A stretch of DNA of 64,000 nucleotides from Sodalis praecaptivus (GTDB lineage: Bacteria > Pseudomonadota > Gammaproteobacteria > Enterobacterales > Enterobacteriaceae). Under the pieces are notes generated by a model, which saw only the letters and a program-made list of their open reading frames with translations, ran no database searches and was not told the origin of the DNA. Where the stretch lies: the NCBI RefSeq assembly GCF_000517425.1, contig NZ_CP006569.1:4268760-4332759 (forward strand), written 5' to 3'. Each line of letters starts with the position of its first letter. Within the stretch, counting starts at the first letter, position 1. Of this stretch, positions 39,324 through 48,818 are shown one piece after another. The position numbers were made by a program, and so were the translations under genes.

Positions 39324-39891
39324 CGCCATCCTGCTCTGCGATGTGAAGCAAATAGGTCTAAGCAACGGGACACCAGGGCTTTAGCAGCAGTTGGAGCAGT
39401 ACGGGGCCACTAGAGCAAAATGCGCAACAATCGCCCTTAAGGGTATCAATAGATCACACCTAAGGCCCCAAAACGGCACCATAGCACCAGAATTGCACCT
39501 TATTAACACCATTGCAGCACTAAAAATGCACCTTAATGATTTCAATCCAGCACCCTACCAAAACGCTAAAGACGCTTCGCTCACAGATATTACGCTTAAT
39601 AGGAGTTTGGTACCTTATCGACGCAAAATATGCGCAGTAAGGGAGCCTATTTTGCACTCAAACAGCACTATAGTGGTACTTAAATGGCGCCATCTCTCTA
39701 TAGCATTTGTACAGCGCTATTTTTTCACAAGCAGATCTTCAACGAGTCCTTATGCCAATACAATGAAAGCCTATTCGCTTCTGGCCGTAGGGTTGCATAC
39801 CCTTTGATGATAACGTTTGTTTTCCCTTAGTTATCGGCTTCTGCGCGCTGTCGAGCGCAAGGCCGACGACTGCCTCAACAAAGATGCCGAC

Positions 39892-40050
39892 GGCGACTCA
39901 TCTAGCGAATACCGATACCTCACACATCATTGCTGGCCATGGCGGCTCATTTAGCGAATACCGACGCCTCACACATCATTGCTGGCCATGCCGGCTCATC
40001 TAGTGAATACCGACGCCTCCCACATCATTGCTTACCATGGCGGCTCATCC
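39892..40050. repeat. 49-bp direct tandem repeat, 3.2 copies, running into a gene end
   Basis: Copies start at 39892, 39941, 39990 and 40039 (partial), with the shared words GGCGGCTCAT, AATACCGACGCCTC and ACATCATTGCTGGCCAT. The rightmost boundary covers the last codons of the leftward MFS gene, whose C-terminal M-S-R-H-G-K-Q and stop are encoded in repeat sequence. The outer copies lie beyond the stop. The array thus seems to be duplicated gene-end DNA. Confidence 0.88.
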
Positions 40051-41242
40051 AACGGACGAGAAAACTGGCGCCGCCGGCCCAGGTGATAAGAATGACCACA
40101 CCGGGCCAACCCCAATGGGCGAAAATCGCGCTACCCACGGCCGACCCGGCCGCCATACCGATAAATACGCCGGTAAAGAGCAGCGCATTTAGCCGGCTGC
40201 GGGCTTCCGGCTCCAGCCCGTAGATGATCGTTTGATGCGCAACCAACGCCGCCTGTACTCCTAAATCAAAACCCACGGCGCTCAATACGATGAGCCCCAA
40301 TTGCAACGGTGCCGGCAACAGCGGTAAAAAAAGCATCGCGGCGAATGACAACGTCGCTAGGGCGGTACCCAACCGGGTCACCGGTTCAGCACCTCGTCGA
40401 TCGGCCATGGCGCCCGCCAGCCTGGCCGCCAGAGCACCCGCGGCGCCCGCCAGTCCAAAGGCCCCGGCGGCAGCGCTGCCCAAGTGAAAATCCTGGTGCA
40501 GCATCATGGCAAGCGTTGACCAAAACGCGCTGAACCCGACCGACAAAAGTCCCTGCGCCAGCGCCGCTCGCCGCAGTGCCTTATAGTGGCGTAATAGCTT
40601 TCCCATTGAGGTAAAGAGCGCCGGATAGCTAAGTGTTGTTGTGGGACTAAAGCGAGGCAGTTTGCGCCAAATAACCACTGTAATCACAGCAATAGCCACT
40701 GCCGCCGCCACAAACACCGCCCGCCAGCCAAAATATTGCGCCACCGCACCACTTATCACCCTGGAAAGCAAAATACCCAGCAGGAGACCGGTCATTACCG
40801 CGCCGACTATTTTGCCGCGCTGCGCCACAGGGGCCAGCGTGGCCGCCGCAGGCACCAAATCCTGCGCCATTGTTGCCGCCACGCCAACCGCCAGGCTGGC
40901 CGCCAGCAATCCGCTCATGGCGGAGGCAAAACCGCTCAGCAGCAGCGCCAAGGTAAGTAATGCGCCTTTGGCCAATATAATCCGTCGGCGATCGTGGCGA
41001 TCCCCCAACGGCGCTAAAAACAGTATCCCCAACGCATAACCCATTTGCGTCAACGTTGGCACCAGGCCGATAGTATCGGCCCCAGCCTGCATATCGGCGC
41101 CTAAAATGCCCAGCATCGGCTGACTATAGTAAATCGACGCCACGCTCAAACCCGCCCCGGCGGCCATTATCATGACAATGGCCGGCGTTAGTACATGTGG
41201 CGTATGGGAAGCAATGGGCACTCCCTTGGATACTATGGACAT
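40025..41242 (-). CDS. MFS transporter (sugar/drug efflux type)
   Basis: 405 residues with 12 predicted spans. The MFS loop motif between helices 2 and 3 is LAPLGDRHDRRRIILAKG. Overall it belongs to the group of putative efflux proteins annotated as YgaY/AraJ-like in enterobacteria; the substrate is unknown. It is divergent from a LysR regulator 97 bases away, a standard arrangement for a regulator and its target exporter. The last seven codons lie inside a 49-bp tandem repeat, so the C-terminus may vary between strains. Confidence 0.82.
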   Translation of the reverse strand: MSIVSKGVPIASHTPHVLTPAIVMIMAAGAGLSVASIYYSQPMLGILGADMQAGADTIGLVPTLTQMGYALGILFLAPLGDRHDRRRIILAKGALLTLALLLSGFASAMSGLLAASLAVGVAATMAQDLVPAAATLAPVAQRGKIVGAVMTGLLLGILLSRVISGAVAQYFGWRAVFVAAAVAIAVITVVIWRKLPRFSPTTTLSYPALFTSMGKLLRHYKALRRAALAQGLLSVGFSAFWSTLAMMLHQDFHLGSAAAGAFGLAGAAGALAARLAGAMADRRGAEPVTRLGTALATLSFAAMLFLPLLPAPLQLGLIVLSAVGFDLGVQAALVAHQTIIYGLEPEARSRLNALLFTGVFIGMAAGSAVGSAIFAHWGWPGVVILITWAGGASFLVRWMSRHGKQ

Positions 41243-41339
41243 AATCTTTTTTCCTAAACGGGTAACCAGGCAGGATTATTGCCTGGGAAAGCGACGCCGG
41301 GTAGTAGCCGGCAGAGTAAAACTGTTATACGTTATATGT

Positions 41340-42296
41340 ATGAACCAGTTCTCATTATCCGGCATCGACCGCATCGCGCTGATGGAAACCTTCGTCCGCA
41401 TCGTCGACGCGGGCAGCCTATCGGCTGCCGCCGCACAGCTGGGCACCAGTCAACCTACCGTCAGCCGTCGGCTACAGGCGCTGGAACGCGCCCTGGGGTT
41501 GAAGTTGCTGCAACGAACGACTCACGTGATGACGCTGACCGACGACGGCCAGCGTTGTTACACCCATGCCAAAGCGCTGCTGGATAATTGGCAAGGGATT
41601 GAACAAGATTTGCGCGGCGCCACCGAGGAGCCGCGCGGCGTATTGCGCGTCCTGGCGCCGCACGCCTTCGGCCAGGAACAACTAATCACGCCATTGCTGG
41701 CGTATCTCCGCCGCTTTCCCGCCATGACGGTCCAGTGGATGCTCAACGATCGCCGCCCGGACTTCATCGCAGAGGGTATCGATTGCGCGATTCAGGTAGG
41801 CAGCGTCACCGATCCTTCGGTCGTCGCCATTCAGTTGGCGGAAGTGCCGCGCATCGTCGTGGCGGCGCCGTCGCTGCTGGCAGGGCGCGCGCCTCCCGCC
41901 ACGGCCGCGGAGCTGCACGCGTTGCCCTGGCTGGCGCTAAGTACCTTTTACCTCAATGAGGTCGCGTTAAGCCGTCAAGCCGACGGCAAGATGCATCGAT
42001 TCGCCATACAACCGCGCCTGATTACCGACAGCCTTTACGCGATTCGTAATGGCGCATTGGCCGGCTTTGGCGCCGCGCTGGTCTCTACCTGGATTGTCCT
42101 TGAGGACATTCGCCAGGATCGTCTGCTGCATCTGGCGCCCGATTGGCAGGGCCTGCCGCTGCCGGTCTATCTGGTCTACCCGCAGGCCAGTTTCTATCCG
42201 GCGCGCCTGTTGCGTTTTTTGGACATGATGCGTCTGGCAATGGCGCAACTGCACGGTACCCGCAGACCGGGAGCAGGCCGCGCCGGTAAATTCTAA
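41340..42296 (+). CDS. LysR-family transcriptional regulator
   Basis: 318 residues. The N-terminal HTH (residues 10-70) reads FVRIVDAGSLSAAAAQLGTSQPTVSRRLQALE, typical of LysR; a type 2 periplasmic-binding effector domain follows (PHAFGQEQLITPLLAYLRRFP, DCAIQVG, LITDSLYAIRNGALAGFGAALV). The ATG at 41340 is taken as the start because it lies at the usual distance before the HTH. It is divergent from the MFS transporter and probably regulates it. It groups with the DNA-binding CrgA/YhjC type by general features; the inducer is unknown. Confidence 0.88.
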   Translation: MNQFSLSGIDRIALMETFVRIVDAGSLSAAAAQLGTSQPTVSRRLQALERALGLKLLQRTTHVMTLTDDGQRCYTHAKALLDNWQGIEQDLRGATEEPRGVLRVLAPHAFGQEQLITPLLAYLRRFPAMTVQWMLNDRRPDFIAEGIDCAIQVGSVTDPSVVAIQLAEVPRIVVAAPSLLAGRAPPATAAELHALPWLALSTFYLNEVALSRQADGKMHRFAIQPRLITDSLYAIRNGALAGFGAALVSTWIVLEDIRQDRLLHLAPDWQGLPLPVYLVYPQASFYPARLLRFLDMMRLAMAQLHGTRRPGAGRAGKF

Positions 42297-42769
42297 AACA
42301 GGCGCCCAAATCCTGTTAACGGCAATAGGCCCGTGTGCGGGCTACCGCGGGCCGCGTATGGGCCAGGTATCAGCCGTTCGCTATTCACACTCCCTTGATT
42401 TGACTCTATAAGAGCCTGCGGCGCCGCCTGACCGGGCGACGGGCGACGGGCGACGGGCGACGGGCGACGGGCGACGGCCCAGGCGACCGTATATTAGCCG
42501 CTTTTGCAAGTTAAATCGCCTTGTCTTGGCGCCGGACTCGCTGCGTCATGGCAGGGTAAGCGTTAACCCGCCAGCAAAATCTTACTTTTGATGATGACGT
42601 TTGTCGCATTACTTTCCACTCCGTTTCCAGTCAGGCGTCCTATCCGTCTATAGTTAACTAGTCATTAACTAAACAATAGGTTGAATCGCGCGACATTCCC
42701 TGTCTGTCCGCATTCGTTATGTTTCCTTACCGGCAACTCACGCTGCCGATGTTGACAACGGAGTTGAAC
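42297..42769. other. Non-coding stretch upstream of treA
   Basis: 473 bases holding a short heptamer array (42434-42475) and, near 42650-42680, an AT-rich segment with GTTAACTAGTCATTAAC, an imperfect palindrome that may belong to the treA promoter. No gene seen. Confidence 0.5.
42434..42475. repeat. 7-bp tandem repeat, six perfect copies
   Basis: GGGCGAC is repeated six times without change. Perfect short units of this kind are prone to slippage, so copy number should differ between isolates. It lies between the LysR gene and treA. Confidence 0.95.
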
Positions 42770-44584
42770 ATGCTGGCCGACCACATCCACGGTTGCAAAC
42801 CCGCCCTGTTATCATTTGTCCTGGCGCTGTGTCTGGGCTCTGCGCTGCCCGCCACGGCGGTGGCTCCAGCAGCGGAGCCGCTAATAAGCCCTAGCGCCGG
42901 CGGCAATCCTTTCGCCGATCGGCCTGCGGACCCGACGACGGACACTCGCGGCCCGCGGCTCGACGCGCCGCAGCCGCCGGACACGCTTTTCGGCCCGCTC
43001 TTTGACGCAGTACAACGAGCCAAACTCTACCCCGATCAAAAAACGTTCGCCGACGCGGTGCCGCGTCAGGCGCCGGCCGCCATCCTTGCCGCTTACCGCC
43101 AGCAATACCGGCAGGCGGGATTTGATCTTAAACGCTTCGTCGAGGCACGCTTCGACCTGCCGGCAGCAAGTAAAGGCTGGCAACCGCCAGCCGGCCAAAG
43201 CCTACGCCAGCATATCGACGGACTTTGGCCGATATTGACCCGTAAAACGGCTACGGTGCGTCCTTATGATTCCTTATTACCGCTGCCGGAAAGCTACGTC
43301 GTGCCCGGAGGACGGTTTCGCGAAGTCTATTATTGGGACAGTTATTTCACCATGCTGGGGCTGGCGGAAAGCGGGCAGTGGACGCTGGTGAAAAATATGA
43401 CCGATAACTTCGCCCATGAAATAGACGCCTACGGACATATCCCTAACGGCAACCGCAGTTACTATCTGAGCCGTTCGCAGCCGCCGTTTTTCTCGTTCAT
43501 GGTAACGTTACTGGCGCAGCACCAGGGTACCGGCGTTTATGCCCGTTACTTACCCGAGTTGAAGCAAGAGTATGCCTACTGGATGCAGGGCAGCGCACAA
43601 CTGCCGCCGGGACAGGCAAGCGAGCGCGTTGTGCGTTTGGATGACGGCAGCCTGCTCAATCGCTATTGGGACGATCGTGACGTGCCGCGTACCGAATCCT
43701 ATAGCGAAGATATCGCAACCGCCGCCAAAGCACAGGGCCGAAGCGCGGCCAGCGTCTATCGCGATTTGCGCGCCGGCGCCGCTTCGGGATGGGATTTCAG
43801 CTCTCGCTGGCTAGGCGATCCTAACGACCTGTCCACTATCCGCACCACCGCGCTGGTGCCGGTGGATCTAAACGCACTGCTTTATCACCTGGAAACCACG
43901 CTGGCCGAGGGCAGCAAGGCGCTCGACGCCCATCAGGATGCCGCCCGCTATACGCAGTTGGCGCAACAGCGCCGGCAGGCGATCAATCACTATTTATGGA
44001 ATGAGCAGGACGGCTACTACACCGATTATGATTGGCAACGGCGGCAGATTACCCGCCCGGTCACCGCCGCCACGGTATTTCCCTTATGGGTGAAAATAGC
44101 GCCGCAAGATCGCGCCGGTCGAGTTGCCGCGACCGTGCGCAATCTGTTACTTAAACCCGGCGGACTGGTCACCACCACGGTTAATAATGGGCAGCAATGG
44201 GACGCGCCAAACGGTTGGGCGCCGCTGCAATGGGTTGCCGTACAAGGCTTTGGCTATTACGGTCAGGATGCGCTGGCGCGGGCGATTGGCACCCGCTTCC
44301 TGGCCAACGTCGAGAAGCTTTATCAGAAAGAGCATAAGCTGGTGGAAAAATATGTGGTTGAAGGCGATGGCCTAGGTGGCGGCGGCGGCGGCGAATATGC
44401 GCTACAGGACGGCTTTGGCTGGACTAACGGCGTCACGCTGATGTTGCTGGATGCCTATTGTGCCGGTATGAGCGGCTGTAGCCCGGCGGATAGGCCCGTT
44501 AACCCCAGTCCAGATCACGAAACCGACGCCCGCGCGCCGCTGGCCGGTGCGGCCGCCTCAACGCCGGCGATGACGCAGCCCTAA
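42770..44584 (+). CDS. treA: Periplasmic trehalase (GH37)
   Basis: 604 residues. A signal peptide covers about residues 1-33 (hydrophobic [20 protein letters not shown]), so the enzyme is periplasmic and splits trehalose into two glucose units. The first GH37 signature is [15 protein letters not shown] (usual E-F replaced by E-V). The catalytic acid lies in SGWDFSSRW and the base in [32 protein letters not shown] is the second signature. The ATG at 42770 is preferred because GGAG lies six bases upstream; the frame is open to 42719. The C-terminal tail after about 575 is proline/aspartate-rich and longer than in E. coli TreA. Confidence 0.94.
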   Translation: MLADHIHGCKPALLSFVLALCLGSALPATAVAPAAEPLISPSAGGNPFADRPADPTTDTRGPRLDAPQPPDTLFGPLFDAVQRAKLYPDQKTFADAVPRQAPAAILAAYRQQYRQAGFDLKRFVEARFDLPAASKGWQPPAGQSLRQHIDGLWPILTRKTATVRPYDSLLPLPESYVVPGGRFREVYYWDSYFTMLGLAESGQWTLVKNMTDNFAHEIDAYGHIPNGNRSYYLSRSQPPFFSFMVTLLAQHQGTGVYARYLPELKQEYAYWMQGSAQLPPGQASERVVRLDDGSLLNRYWDDRDVPRTESYSEDIATAAKAQGRSAASVYRDLRAGAASGWDFSSRWLGDPNDLSTIRTTALVPVDLNALLYHLETTLAEGSKALDAHQDAARYTQLAQQRRQAINHYLWNEQDGYYTDYDWQRRQITRPVTAATVFPLWVKIAPQDRAGRVAATVRNLLLKPGGLVTTTVNNGQQWDAPNGWAPLQWVAVQGFGYYGQDALARAIGTRFLANVEKLYQKEHKLVEKYVVEGDGLGGGGGGEYALQDGFGWTNGVTLMLLDAYCAGMSGCSPADRPVNPSPDHETDARAPLAGAAASTPAMTQP

Positions 44585-44656
44585 CATAGCGCCGCTGGCG
44601 CGCTGCCCGGCGGCGATCTCCTGTTAACGGCGGCATCGATGCCTGCCGCCGCGATG

Positions 44657-44695
44657 TGCCGTCCGCCGCCCCCTAAAGGTCGGCGGCGGACGGCA
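44657..44695. terminator. Perfect 14-bp stem-loop between treA and glutamate dehydrogenase
   Basis: TGCCGTCCGCCGCC and its exact reverse complement flank an 11-base loop. A weaker GGCGGCA/TGCCGCC-type hairpin lies just left at 44630-44650. The two genes converge here, so the stem probably ends transcription or protects the mRNA ends from both sides, although a T-run is missing. Confidence 0.6.
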
Positions 44696-44700
44696 CTGGG

Positions 44701-45972
44701 TTAGGGATACAGCCCGCGCTCGCGGCGCGCCATCAATATCCGCTCGCAGGCGACGGCGTAAGCGGCGGTGCGCAGCGTGACATCCAGCGCATCCGCTTTA
44801 TGCCACACCGCCTCCAGCGCCTCGCGCATGATGCGATCCAGACGGTCATTGATTTCCTGCTCGCTCCAAAAGAAACTGGAGAAATCCTGTACCCATTCAA
44901 AATAACTCACCGTCACGCCGCCCGCATTGCAAATCACATCCGGCACTACCGTTATGCCGCGCTGGCGTAGAATATCATCCGCACCCGGCAGCGTAGGGCC
45001 ATTGGCGCCCTCCAGCACCAGACGGCATTGCAGCGCGCGGGCGCGTTCGGGCGTGATCACGCCTTCCAGCGCGGCGGGCACAAAAATGTCGTACTCCTGG
45101 TGCCAGAATTCGTCCTCCTTCAATGGCGTCCCCCCGGCAAAACCGGCAATAGCGCCATGCTGGCGTTGATAGTCCGCCAATGCTGGAATATCCAGCCCGC
45201 GGGCCTCAAACACTGTGGCGCTATGATCCTGCACCGCCACCACTTTGGCCCCTGCGCGATGAAACAGCCCGGCCGCGACGCTGCCGACATTGCCGAATCC
45301 CTGGATTGCCACGCGGCAGTCCGGTACCGTTAAGCCGATGCGGTCCGCCGCGCTGCTGCCGGTAACAAACACGCCACGGCCGGTCGCGTTCACCCGCCCA
45401 AGGGAGCCGCCTAAATGGATTGGCTTACCGGTGACGACGCCGGTGGTGGTGGCGCCAATATTCATGGAGTAGGTATCCATCATCCACGCCATCACCTGCG
45501 CATTGGTGCCGACGTCCGGTGCCGGGATATCCTGCTGCGGTCCGATAATAGTACCGATTTCGCTGGTGTAGCGTCGGGTCAGACGCTCCAGCTCCTTTTC
45601 CGAGAGCTCGCGCGGATCGACGCGAATCCCCCCTTTCGCCCCGCCGAAAGGCAGATTTAGCGCGGCGCTTTTCACCGTCATCCACGCCGACAACGCCATC
45701 ACCTCTTCCAAAGTGACATCGGGATGGAACCGCACGCCGCCTTTACCCGGCCCGCGCGATAAATTGTGCTGCACTCGAAAACCTTCAAAATGACGGATGG
45801 TGCCGTCATCCATTTCCAGAGGAATATCCACTATCAGCGCGCGTTTAGGATGGCGCAACGTGTCTGCCCAGAGGGCCAGGTCGCCCAAATAGGGAAGCAC
45901 GCGCTCCACCTGCGCCAGAAAAGTGGACCACGCAGAATTGTTATCTGTAGAAACATAGGAAAGGGAACTCAT
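44701..45972 (-). CDS. Glutamate dehydrogenase (Glu/Leu/Phe/Val family)
   Basis: 423 residues, the size of hexameric GudB/RocG-type glutamate dehydrogenases rather than the 447-residue enterobacterial GdhA. The catalytic lysine stretch is [14 protein letters not shown], with K-G-G-V-R-F-H upstream ([13 protein letters not shown]), and the Rossmann loop is [15 protein letters not shown]. It interconverts glutamate and 2-oxoglutarate plus ammonia, most likely in the catabolic NAD-dependent direction, which is inferred from family type. GAGG lies upstream of the ATG. It converges with treA across a strong hairpin. Confidence 0.88.
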   Translation of the reverse strand: MSSLSYVSTDNNSAWSTFLAQVERVLPYLGDLALWADTLRHPKRALIVDIPLEMDDGTIRHFEGFRVQHNLSRGPGKGGVRFHPDVTLEEVMALSAWMTVKSAALNLPFGGAKGGIRVDPRELSEKELERLTRRYTSEIGTIIGPQQDIPAPDVGTNAQVMAWMMDTYSMNIGATTTGVVTGKPIHLGGSLGRVNATGRGVFVTGSSAADRIGLTVPDCRVAIQGFGNVGSVAAGLFHRAGAKVVAVQDHSATVFEARGLDIPALADYQRQHGAIAGFAGGTPLKEDEFWHQEYDIFVPAALEGVITPERARALQCRLVLEGANGPTLPGADDILRQRGITVVPDVICNAGGVTVSYFEWVQDFSSFFWSEQEINDRLDRIMREALEAVWHKADALDVTLRTAAYAVACERILMARRERGLYP

Positions 45973-46385
45973 AACACAACCTCTTTCAAGCTAAGCGATG
46001 GGACGGTAACGGCGAATCGACACGGACATTGGCGCTTACGCGATTACCGGCGGGGAAATTGCACATCCATTTTTGTTTTACACTGCTGCGGCCCTAGTTT
46101 ACCCGCGCAAAACCCCGCGAACCTTGCCGACGCTAGCAATTCCATCTTGTTGTTACCGCCACATCGTCATAACTTTACTGTGCCGGCGCCGCAACAGGAC
46201 CCGGAGCGTAGCGATGTCGCATCTTCCCTCTCGCCACTGCACGCGCATTCTGCTTCGCCCTCCTCTTCGACCGCATCAACGTGACGCGAGCGTTATCGGC
46301 GGTCACCGTCATGTGCCGCCTACACGCCCGCGCCCCCCAATGAACGCGGCGACGGAATGTTGCTTTATCGGCAGCGTACGCGCCC
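45973..46385. other. Non-coding stretch between glutamate dehydrogenase and permease
   Basis: About 410 bases upstream of glutamate dehydrogenase and 3' of the permease. It should hold the dehydrogenase promoter. I see no gene, repeat array or convincing hairpin. Confidence 0.45.
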
Positions 46386-47816
46386 TTATAGCCGGGTGGC
46401 CTCAATATCCATCTCCCGCGCCGGCGTCAGCCTGGTAACGCTTGCGACGTTGCGATGGCGGGTAACCATCAGGCTGAGCAAAAAGACAATCAGCGCCACG
46501 GCACCCGTCATCAACGCTTCATATCGGTAGAGGGGCGCGCAAGCCATGTAACCCAGCACGGTGCCGATAATGCCGATGCACAGCCAGTTAAGCCAGGGGA
46601 ACAACCACATTTTGAACTGGGGCGGCTGCCCTTGCCGCTCCAAGATGCCGCGCATCCGCAGTTGCGATATTGCGATCACCAAATACACCAGCAGCGCTAC
46701 CGCGCCGGTGCTGGAGAGCAGAAAGCCGAACACTTTACCGGGAAACAGATAATTGGCCAGGCAACCCAAAAACCCGGCCAAGGTAGAGGCCAGCACCGCA
46801 ATGCGCGGCGTGCCATGGCGAGAAACCCGCTTACCCGCCGCAGGTGCATCTCCCCGACAGGCCAGCGCATAAAACATGCGCGAGGCGGTGTAGAGAGCGG
46901 AGTTCATACAGCTACTTACCGCTATCAGCACCACAAAATCCATAATCCGTTTAGCGCCAGGCACGTTGAGCATCGAGAGAACATATTGGAAGGTTCCCTG
47001 ACGGGGAAGCTGCGGATCGTCCCAATTAACCAGGCAGACCACGAGAAAAATCGACAGAAGATAAAACAGCGCGATCCGGTAAATAATCAGGTTGGTAGAC
47101 CTGCGGATTTGCTTTGCCGGCTCCTGTGATTCCGCCGCGGCAATACTCAAAATCTCCGCGCCAAAGAAAGAGAATATCGTCACCAAAACCCCGCCTAACA
47201 CCGCCCCTGGGCCGTTGGGAAGGAAACCCCCGTGACTGAACAGCCTCGCCGCGCCACTGATGTCGGCCAACGGCCAAAACCCTATCACCGCCAGCGTGCC
47301 GATGACGATAAACGCGATGATAGCCAGCACTTTGACCAGCGAAAGCCAGAACTCGAATTCGCCAAAATGCCTAACGTGGCAAAGGTTGGTCAAGGTCAAT
47401 AACATCATAATGCCTACCGCGTAGGCCCAAGGCGGCACCGAGGGAAACCAGGCATGCAATATATCCGCTCCGGCAATGGCTTCAACGGGGATCACCAATA
47501 CCCAAAACCACCAGTAAAGCCAGCCGATGGTAAAACCCGCCCAGGGGCCAATCGCGCGGGCCGCATAGGTGGAAAATGAACCTGAGTCCGGTTGAGCGAC
47601 GGCCATCTCGCCAAGCATACGCATCACCAATAACACCAATAGACCCGCAATAGCATAGGAGATAAGGATTGCAGGGCCGGTAACGGCAATAGCGTTAGCG
47701 GAGCCGATAAATAACCCGGCGCCGATAATACCGGCAATTGAAATCATGGTGACCTGACGGTTGGAAAGCCCGCCCCCCAGCGAGGGTGAAGCTTCCGATG
47801 CTTTTAGGTTTTTCAT
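46386..47816 (-). CDS. Amino acid permease, GabP-like (APC superfamily)
   Basis: 476 residues with 12 predicted spans. It is similar to E. coli GabP from the N-terminus (GGGLSNRQVTMISIAGIIGAGLFIGS) through AEMAVAQPDSGSFSTYA-type motif, IGWLYWWFWVLVIPVEA and MNSALYTASRMFYAL. GabP imports 4-aminobutyrate; related APC permeases take proline, phenylalanine or asparagine, so substrate is not certain. It lies next to glutamate dehydrogenase in the same direction with about 410 bases between them. Import of a glutamate-yielding compound would make metabolic sense, but a shared transcript is not shown. Confidence 0.8.
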   Translation of the reverse strand: MKNLKASEASPSLGGGLSNRQVTMISIAGIIGAGLFIGSANAIAVTGPAILISYAIAGLLVLLVMRMLGEMAVAQPDSGSFSTYAARAIGPWAGFTIGWLYWWFWVLVIPVEAIAGADILHAWFPSVPPWAYAVGIMMLLTLTNLCHVRHFGEFEFWLSLVKVLAIIAFIVIGTLAVIGFWPLADISGAARLFSHGGFLPNGPGAVLGGVLVTIFSFFGAEILSIAAAESQEPAKQIRRSTNLIIYRIALFYLLSIFLVVCLVNWDDPQLPRQGTFQYVLSMLNVPGAKRIMDFVVLIAVSSCMNSALYTASRMFYALACRGDAPAAGKRVSRHGTPRIAVLASTLAGFLGCLANYLFPGKVFGFLLSSTGAVALLVYLVIAISQLRMRGILERQGQPPQFKMWLFPWLNWLCIGIIGTVLGYMACAPLYRYEALMTGAVALIVFLLSLMVTRHRNVASVTRLTPAREMDIEATRL

Positions 47817-48632
47817 AAGTCATCCCGCTAACTTAGCATTTGAAAAGGTTTTTCTCGGCGAAGCGCCGATCGTGCCCGAGATAAGCCTTTACCTTCGTCA
47901 TTTCTGCGAAAGGTTAATGTCTCCCTTACGTCAACAACTGCCTCTTCATGAGGGATTTGGCAGCATGATGTTAACTCTCAGTTAACCTCTATGACATATC
48001 ATTTTCTTCTTGTTCACGACCAGCGCATAAACGCTGAAATAGCGATTAATATTGCATTTTTAGTCATTGATCACATCCCGCGCGTGCGGCGGTTACAGGT
48101 TTAGCTCAAAAAAAAGTGAGTATCTTCATATACTTTCCTCGCAGCGGCGCTTGGCCCTTTTTCGGCAATCAGCACGGGAGACGTTTTTCCGATGACCGTT
48201 TGCTGCACTGTTGTTAAAAAGGCAACGGACAAAAGCGTTCGCTTTAGAGCCGAGCGAAAGCCGCCTAGGGTGCAGATTTGGCTTATTAACGCCACCGGTA
48301 GCCGAGGGCGCCCCTCTTTTGCCGCACAGGGTGCAACACCCTACGTCGTAACGGCCATGCCTCCCCGTCTGCAGCAGGCGAAATAGTCCAGACAGGCAGC
48401 GCCACAGGCGTTTTGCTACGGAGCCTTACCTTGCCACCGCCCGCCGTCGGGGTCGATGGGGTAAAGGACTGACTCGCCGCGGCGGCGATAATGCGCTAAG
48501 CCGACCAGAAACGGTGACGCGCCCGGGCTTGAGCCTGGTTGAATACATAAGTAATTTATTATCTAATTAATCATTAGTTACTGAATTAAATAGATTTTTG
48601 CTTTCCTGCCGTTAACGAGGGACAATCAAGCT
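47817..48632. other. Non-coding stretch upstream of an alcohol dehydrogenase
   Basis: About 800 bases without a convincing gene. It includes the leftward permease promoter, a small perfect hairpin TCGGCG-AAG-CGCCGA at 47855, and an AT-rich block at 48540-48600 with TAATCATTAGTTA (48568-48580), a 13-mer also found in the fucA-fucP region at 4902-4914. Confidence 0.5.
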
Positions 48633-48771
48633 AGGCATGCTGTCTTCGGTTCCTCCCGCTTCTGCGGCATCACCCCGAGCCGGTTCGCCCGGCGATACCT
48701 TTTCAGCCCGAAGAGGGCAGATGATCTTCCCGGCACGCCAGTCGCTCAGGCGAGATAACCCAGCATTGCCT
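48633..48771 (+). ncRNA. Candidate structured leader RNA before the alcohol dehydrogenase
   Basis: On paper this 139-base stretch closes by a ten-pair outer helix, AGGCATGCTG (48633-48642) with CAGCATTGCCT (48761-48771), one U bulged. Inside are TCTTCGG (48643-48649) with CCGAAGA (48708-48714), enclosing two hairpins: CCGC-TTCT-GCGG (48656-48667) and GCCGG-5-CCGGC (48679-48693). A third hairpin, TCGC-TCAG-GCGA, lies at 48742-48753. The helix ends 48 bases before the ATG of the alcohol dehydrogenase. I do not recognise a known riboswitch class. The fold is by eye and could be tested by covariation. Confidence 0.45.
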
Positions 48772-48818
48772 ACGCAACCCTCTCTTTTCACATGTGTTTA
48801 TGCCAAAAGGAGTTACTC

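Larger units (their letters stand above)
37760..39891. other. Gene desert with low-complexity DNA
   Basis: About 2.1 kb with no recognisable gene. Base composition is lower in GC than the neighbours. It contains two 9-bp arrays (38436 and 39161), a pair of related blocks TCGGTATTAATAAAAC (38664) and TCGGTACCAATAAAAC (38730), and repeated GCACCTTA/GGTACC-like words up to 39720. An ORF at 39391-39807 would give 138 residues but has no ribosome site, no domain and repetitive content; I do not accept it as a gene. Confidence 0.6.

Noticed and set aside
39391-39807. 138-residue ORF in the gene desert
   Set aside because: No ribosome site, no recognisable domain and internally repetitive DNA.
48703-48720. 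Cobalamin riboswitch, suggested by AGCCCGAAGA near a B12-box-like sequence
   Set aside because: The rest of the conserved cobalamin core is missing and the element is too short; the likeness to the btuB leader is limited to about ten bases.
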